Source: an uncultured Clostridia bacterium
Lineage (GTDB): Bacteria; Bacillota; Clostridia; Oscillospirales; Oscillospiraceae
Direction: 5' to 3'
NCBI GenBank assembly: GCA_947165595.1
Contig: CAMVAV010000006.1
Coordinates: 1 to 64,000, forward strand
DNA: 64,000 bases
The notes under the pieces are model-generated. The model was not told the DNA's origin. It worked only from the letters and a program-made list of their open reading frames with translations, and ran no database searches. Positions 60,076 through 64,000 of the stretch are shown here, in pieces; the first letter of the stretch is position 1; each line of letters starts with the position of its first letter. The position numbers were made by a program, and so were the translations under genes.

Positions 60076-60173
60076 TCTCCAGTCGCTTGTTTCACAAAAA
60101 TTTAGCACTTTAAACAGAATTCACACACGTTTCTGTTCGTTTTGACAGTTTTGGCTTTTTTCACTTGGAACGG

Positions 60174-60202
60174 TTGAGTTTTTTGTACATCTGTCGTATG
60201 AT
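60174..60202 (+). promoter_or_regulatory. promoter of the gntR-lplA operon
   Basis: TTGAGT (60174-60179) and TATGAT (60197-60202) are 17 bases apart. Confidence 0.75.
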
Positions 60203-60210
60203 GTCTACAT
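60201..60210. promoter_or_regulatory. candidate autoregulatory GntR/FadR operator
   Basis: The palindrome ATGTCTACAT starts in the -10 box of the gntR promoter. FadR-subfamily operators usually have the form TNGTNNNACNA, which this fits. The same core occurs at 59976 before the divergent operon. Confidence 0.55.
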
Positions 60211-60231
60211 CCTGACAAGTGGAGGCGTGTC

Positions 60232-60918
60232 ATGACCAGGGCAACATCATCTTCTTCGCTGTCGGAGCAGGCGGCGCATGAGATCATGGATATGATCCTT
60301 GTGGAGCAACGGTTCCGCGTGGGCGACAAGCTGCCGAACGAGCTGGAGCTCGCGGAGGAGCTCGGCATCAGCCGCGTGACGCTGCGTGAGGCGATCCGCA
60401 TTCTCTGCACCCGCGGTCTGGTGGAGATACGGCGCGGGCGCGGGACCTATGTGGTCTCGGGGGACGCTTCGGCGGCGGTGCCGGATGAGGCGGCTCCGTT
60501 CGCGGCGCCCGACGCCACGATCCGCGATCTGCTGGAGATTCGGCTGATGGTCGAGCCGATGGCGGCGTACTACGCGGCGAAGCGCGCGTCCGATCAGGAG
60601 ATCGGGCACATCGACAGCCACCGCCAGCGCATCGAGGAGCTTGCCGCCGAGGGGAAGAACGTCCTCAAGGAGGAGCAGGATTTCCACAACGCGATCTCCA
60701 TGGCGAGCCACAACCACCTGATGGAGCGGCTGCTGCCGATCATCAACAAGTCCATCATCGCCGACGTGCTGTTTTTTAAGGAGAGCATCGACTATTCGAT
60801 CCAGGACCACCGCGAGATCGTCCGCTGCATCCGCGCGCACAGCGCCGAGGCTGCGCGCACGACGATGCGCCTGCACATCATCCACTGCTATCAGATCACC
60901 GGACAGGAGGTCGAGTGA
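60232..60918 (+). CDS. FadR/FCD-type GntR transcriptional regulator
   Basis: The 228-residue protein has a winged HTH (about 8-75, NELELAEELGISRVTLREAI and GLVEIRRGRGTYVV) and an FCD effector domain (about 100-222) with the metal-binding Asp and histidines (EEQDFHNAISMASHNHLM, then DHREIVRCI and HIIHCY). FCD regulators respond to organic acids such as pyruvate or lactate. It is divergent from the MBL-PPC-dehydrogenase operon and two bases ahead of lplA, which makes it the likely pathway regulator. Confidence 0.94.
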   Translation: MTRATSSSSLSEQAAHEIMDMILVEQRFRVGDKLPNELELAEELGISRVTLREAIRILCTRGLVEIRRGRGTYVVSGDASAAVPDEAAPFAAPDATIRDLLEIRLMVEPMAAYYAAKRASDQEIGHIDSHRQRIEELAAEGKNVLKEEQDFHNAISMASHNHLMERLLPIINKSIIADVLFFKESIDYSIQDHREIVRCIRAHSAEAARTTMRLHIIHCYQITGQEVE

Positions 60919-60919
60919 G

Positions 60920-61927
60920 ATGGAGCTGGCCTATCTGGACCTCGCCTGCACCGACCCGAGCCGCAACCTCGCCATGGAGCAGCACGTCTTCGACGCGCTG
61001 CCGCGCTCCCGCGCCTACTTCATGCTCTGGCAGAACGACAACGCCATCATCATCGGCAAGCATCAGAACACCCTCGCCGAGATCAACGAAGCCTACGTCA
61101 ACGCGCACGGCATCCGCGTCGTGCGGCGGCTGTCCGGCGGCGGCGCGGTGTACCACGACCTGGGCAACCTCAACTTTACCTTCATCACGGACGCCGGCGA
61201 TACGGCGAAGCTGGACTTCAGCCTCTTCTGCCGGCCGGTCGTGCGCACACTGGAGCAGTTCGGCGCGCACGCGGAGGTCAACGGGCGCAACGACATCACC
61301 ATCGACGGCAAAAAGTTTTCGGGCAACTCCCAGTATCTGCGGCAGGGGCGCGTCATGCACCACGGGACGATCCTGTTCGACTCGGATCTGAGCGTCGTGT
61401 CCGAGGCGCTGCGCGTGGACGAGCAGAAGATCCGCGCCAAGGGCATCCGCTCCGTGCGCAGCCGCGTAACGAACATCCGGCCCTTCCTGCCGGAGGGCTG
61501 CACGCTCGCGGAGTTCCGCGCGGCGCTGCTGCAAAACGTGCTGCGTGAGACGCCGGGCAGCGAATACGTTCCCACGGCGGAGGACGACGCGGCGGTGGAC
61601 GCCCTCTGCGCGGAGCGCTACCTGAGCTACGACTGGAACTACGGCGCCTCGCCCGAGTGTACGCTGCTGCGGCGCGCGCGCGTCGAGGGCTGCGGCACCG
61701 TCGAGGCGTATCTCACCGTGGAGCACGGCGCGATCGCGAAGCTTGCCTTCCGCGGCGATTTCTTCAGCATCGACGAGCCGGAGGCGCTTGCCGAACGGCT
61801 GACCGGCGTTCGCCTCGAGGAGGAGGCACTGACGGAGGCACTGCGCGGTACGGAGGTCTCCCGCTATTTTACGGGCCTGACGAACGAAGCCTTTCTGGCG
61901 CTGCTCACCGGCGCGCTCGACAGTTGA
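60920..61927 (+). CDS. lplA: lipoate-protein ligase A
   Basis: The 335-residue enzyme has the lipoate ligase core: AYFMLWQNDNAIIIGKHQNT, VVRRLSGGGAVYHDLGNLNF, and GRNDITIDGKKFSGNSQY with the catalytic lysine. The C-terminal accessory domain covers about 240-335. It attaches lipoate to lipoyl lysines; the neighbouring E2 and E3 are the obvious targets. It is co-transcribed with the GntR gene. A perfect terminator hairpin overlaps its stop. Confidence 0.95.
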   Translation: MELAYLDLACTDPSRNLAMEQHVFDALPRSRAYFMLWQNDNAIIIGKHQNTLAEINEAYVNAHGIRVVRRLSGGGAVYHDLGNLNFTFITDAGDTAKLDFSLFCRPVVRTLEQFGAHAEVNGRNDITIDGKKFSGNSQYLRQGRVMHHGTILFDSDLSVVSEALRVDEQKIRAKGIRSVRSRVTNIRPFLPEGCTLAEFRAALLQNVLRETPGSEYVPTAEDDAAVDALCAERYLSYDWNYGASPECTLLRRARVEGCGTVEAYLTVEHGAIAKLAFRGDFFSIDEPEALAERLTGVRLEEEALTEALRGTEVSRYFTGLTNEAFLALLTGALDS

Positions 61928-61950
61928 CGCTGGCGCGTCAACTGTCGAGC
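61915..61950 (+). terminator. terminator of the gntR-lplA operon
   Basis: GCTCGACAGTTGACGC and GCGTCAACTGTCGAGC are fully complementary around TGGC. The stop codon lies in the 5' arm; a short TTTT follows at 61958. Confidence 0.85.
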
Positions 61951-61961
61951 GCTGTGATTTT

Positions 61962-62111
61962 ATACTGAAATTTATTAAAACGATTGAAAATCGTTTTATA
62001 GCCGCGCAGCGGCGTTAAATTTCGCATGAGACGTGTTTTGCGCCTTTGGCGCAAAACCAGCGTGCGCAGCACGCGCCTTTCAAATTAAATCTTTTAATTT
62101 GAAAGTAGTAT
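61962..62111 (-). repeat. 150-bp hairpin-array repeat, copy D (inverted)
   Basis: The reverse complement of copies B and C, again 150 bases between the ATACT ends. It sits between the lplA terminator and the second dispersed repeat. Confidence 0.93.
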
Positions 62112-62112
62112 T

Positions 62113-62160
62113 AATACGCGCTGACGCGCGGCTCCCTCGCCTCCGCTCGGTCGCTGGTGC
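62113..62160 (+). repeat. small dispersed repeat, second copy
   Basis: AATACGCGCTGACGCGCGGC and the following TCGCC, TCGGTCGC and GGTGC match 5581-5632. It directly abuts hairpin-array copy D. Confidence 0.6.
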
Positions 62161-62221
62161 GACGAACGGAGGCTTTCTGATTCTTTTTTGCGCTTCGGCA
62201 CTTTTCCTGACCGGCGCGCTG

Positions 62222-62230
62222 TGCTATAAT
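62222..62230 (+). promoter_or_regulatory. extended -10 promoter of glgA
   Basis: TGTGCTATAAT holds a perfect TATAAT (62225-62230) with the TGTGC extension, 41 bases before glgA. The -35 area (TTTTCC) is weak. Confidence 0.7.
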
Positions 62231-62270
62231 CGTAAAAAAGCGCGATGCGAAGAAAGGTCGTGAGCGAAGC

Positions 62271-64000
62271 ATGAGGATCCTGTTTGTCACCAGCGAGTGC
62301 GCTCCGTTCAGCAAGTCCGGCGGGCTCGCGGACGTCGCCTGCTCCCTGCCTCCCGCGCTCCGTGCGGCGGGGCATGAGATCGCGGTCATCACGCCGCTCT
62401 ACCAATGCGTGCGGGAGCGCTTCGGCGGCGAGCTTACCAAGGTCGGCAACCCCACCGCCTATCTGGGACAGGCGTCCTACACCTTCGGGCTCTATCGCGC
62501 CGTCAGCGCCGGCGTGACCGTGTGGTTCGTGGAGTACAATCTGTTTTTCGACCGTCCCCGCCTCTACGGCTACGACGACGACGCGCTGCGCTTCGCCTTC
62601 TTCTGCCGCGCGGTGGTCGATCTGCTGCCCCGGCCGGATTTCCGCCCCGAGATCCTGCACTGCAACGACTGGGAGACGGCGGCGGCGATCCTCTACCTCA
62701 AAAACGACCAGACCTGGCGCGCCGACCTGCAGGGCGTCAAGACCGTCTACACCATCCACAACATCGCCTATCAGGGGCAGTTCGGCGCGGAGGAGATGAC
62801 GCGCACCTTCGCCCTGCCGGAGGGCTGGTACGAGGGCGGCCTCGGCTACGAGTACCAGGGACGGCACGACATCAATCTGATGAAGGGCGCGATGCTGATG
62901 GCGGACGCCGTGTCCACGGTGTCGGAGACCTACGCGCGCGAGCTGCACCATCCCGCCTTCGGACAGGGGCTCGAGGGCGTGGTCGATCTGGTGGAGCGCA
63001 AGCTCTACGGCATTCTCAACGGCATCGACATGAAGCTGTACGATCCGGCGACCGACCCGCGCATCCCGGCGAACTTCAGCCTGGCGGACCGCTCGGGCAA
63101 GGCGGTGTGCAAGGCGCAGCTCCAGCGCGCCTTCGGTCTCGCGGAGGAGCCGGAGTGGCCGCTGCTGTGCTCGGTGGCGCGGCTGGTGGAGCAAAAGGGC
63201 ATCGAGCTGATCCGTGAGATACTGCCCGGGCTGATGCGCATGGGCGTGCAGTTGATCGTATTCGGACAGGGCGAGCAGCGGTACGTCGACTATTTCCGCC
63301 GGGCGCGCGAGCAGTGGCCCGAGCAGCTCGGTTTTTCCGACGAGTACTCCGAAGAGGTCGCGAGCGAGATATTCTCCGGCGCGGACATGTATCTGATGCC
63401 CTCGCGCTTCGAGCCCTGCGGCCTGTCGCAGATGATGGCGATGCGCTACGGCACGGTCCCCATCGTCCACGAGACGGGCGGGCTGAAGGACTCCGTGCGC
63501 CCCTACAGTGAATTCGACGGCATCGGCGACGGGTTCTCGTTCGCCAGCTATCAGGGCAAGGCGCTTTACCTCGCCGTGCAGGAGGCGGTCAAGCTCTACT
63601 TCGGCGACGCGGAGACCTTCCGCACGCTGGGCGACCGCTGTATGGCGAAGGACCTTTCGTGGACGAAGAGCGCCGCCATGTACGAGCGCATGTACAGCGA
63701 TATCGCCGACGTCTCGGGCGGCGGGCGCGAGCTGTCCTTTACCGCGGCGTTCTCGCGGCTCAGGCGCGCGTACGAAAAGCTCTACCGCGCGAACGTCGAG
63801 GCGGGGCTGGTCTCCCTGCCGGACGACTACCACCGCTCGGCGCAGGTCCAGATCCTCGGGCGCGGCGCGGGCATCTTCCACCTCGAGTTCCGCGGGGCGG
63901 AGATGATCGTCGAGCCGAGCACCTACCACGGCGCGGACGTCAACCTCGCCGCCAGCTTCGACAACCTGCTGGGCATGGCGAAGGGCACGGTCTCCCCGGA
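62271..64000 (+). CDS. glgA: glycogen synthase with SCP2-like C-terminal domain (cut by window end)
   Basis: The frame stays open from ATG 62271 to the window end (576 codons). Residues 1-485 are GT5 glycogen synthase: ADP-glucose-binding SKSGGLADVACSLP near the start, HCNDWETAAAI, YTIHNIAYQGQF, and the late PSRFEPCGLSQMMAMRYGTV and ETGGLKDSV. It extends alpha-1,4-glucan from ADP-glucose. GlgA normally ends near 480-490 residues; here a linker leads to GAGIFHLEFRGAEMIVEPST and LAASFDNLLGMAKGTVSP, which fit an SCP2-type fold. AGAAAGG precedes an upstream GTG, but ATG 62271 gives the canonical MRILFVTSE start. Confidence 0.93.
   Translation, partial: MRILFVTSECAPFSKSGGLADVACSLPPALRAAGHEIAVITPLYQCVRERFGGELTKVGNPTAYLGQASYTFGLYRAVSAGVTVWFVEYNLFFDRPRLYGYDDDALRFAFFCRAVVDLLPRPDFRPEILHCNDWETAAAILYLKNDQTWRADLQGVKTVYTIHNIAYQGQFGAEEMTRTFALPEGWYEGGLGYEYQGRHDINLMKGAMLMADAVSTVSETYARELHHPAFGQGLEGVVDLVERKLYGILNGIDMKLYDPATDPRIPANFSLADRSGKAVCKAQLQRAFGLAEEPEWPLLCSVARLVEQKGIELIREILPGLMRMGVQLIVFGQGEQRYVDYFRRAREQWPEQLGFSDEYSEEVASEIFSGADMYLMPSRFEPCGLSQMMAMRYGTVPIVHETGGLKDSVRPYSEFDGIGDGFSFASYQGKALYLAVQEAVKLYFGDAETFRTLGDRCMAKDLSWTKSAAMYERMYSDIADVSGGGRELSFTAAFSRLRRAYEKLYRANVEAGLVSLPDDYHRSAQVQILGRGAGIFHLEFRGAEMIVEPSTYHGADVNLAASFDNLLGMAKGTVSP

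Overview
The window reads as chromosomal DNA of a GC-rich, low-motility-gene Clostridia bacterium, most likely a gut Oscillospiraceae-type organism. This is inferred from strong AGGAGG-type ribosome binding sites, TTGACA/TATAAT promoters with 17-base spacers, a YerC/TrpR-like regulator, SpoIIE phosphatase, Bug/Tct and TRAP carboxylate importers, and anaerobe-style iron-sulfur proteins. No ribosomal RNA, prophage or CRISPR array is visible.

Layout. 0.3-5 kb: ankyrin-like protein, then an operon yerC-methyltransferase-hslO. 5.0-5.5 kb: five tRNAs (Val, Asp, Phe, Gly, Cys) behind a consensus promoter. 5.8-7.4 kb: acyltransferase and XRE-AbrB regulator. 7.6-11.3 kb (minus): an amino-acid ABC importer made of a solute-binding/permease fusion and an ATPase carrying an RsbW-like tail. 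11.6-18.4 kb: decarboxylase, PAP2 phosphatase, YdcF-like protein and a DAACS symporter with an RsbW-like head, interleaved with decayed genes. 18.5-20.6 kb (minus): histidine kinase and XRE-receiver regulator. 20.8-23.8 kb: bactofilin and a soluble [FeFe]-hydrogenase-like/chemoreceptor fusion. 24-31.4 kb: gene relics, then an unknown protein, a sensor-MFS fusion and a SpoIIE phosphatase. 31.4-36.1 kb: two MATE exporters on the minus strand around a lipoprotein and a GNAT gene. 36.2-45.3 kb: a carboxylate uptake and catabolism region (LysR, TctCBA, amidohydrolase, two D-2-hydroxyacid dehydrogenases, PPC protein, divergent RraA). 45.4-49.4 kb: a peptidase and exopolysaccharide genes, including an epimerase-glycosyltransferase fusion. 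49.7-60 kb (minus): TRAP importer, then a complete 2-oxoacid dehydrogenase complex (E1a, E1b, E2, E3) with PPC and MBL proteins. 60.2-61.9 kb: divergent FadR/GntR regulator and lipoate ligase. 62.3 kb to the end: glycogen synthase with an SCP2-like C-terminal domain.

How it fits together. Two blocks import carboxylic acids and feed them to dehydrogenases. In the second, lipoate ligase would lipoylate the E2 and E3 lipoyl domains, and the GntR regulator probably controls both directions through ATGTCTACA-type sites. A separate theme is transporters tied to partner-switching signalling: two carriers have degenerate RsbW-like ATPase domains, and a third (MFS) carrier lies beside a SpoIIE phosphatase and a decayed RsbW-like start. 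The region is also scarred by small repeats: a 150-bp array of five hairpins (three full copies and one partial), a 160-bp IS5-type MITE (two copies), a duplicated promoter block, and at least nine gene relics.
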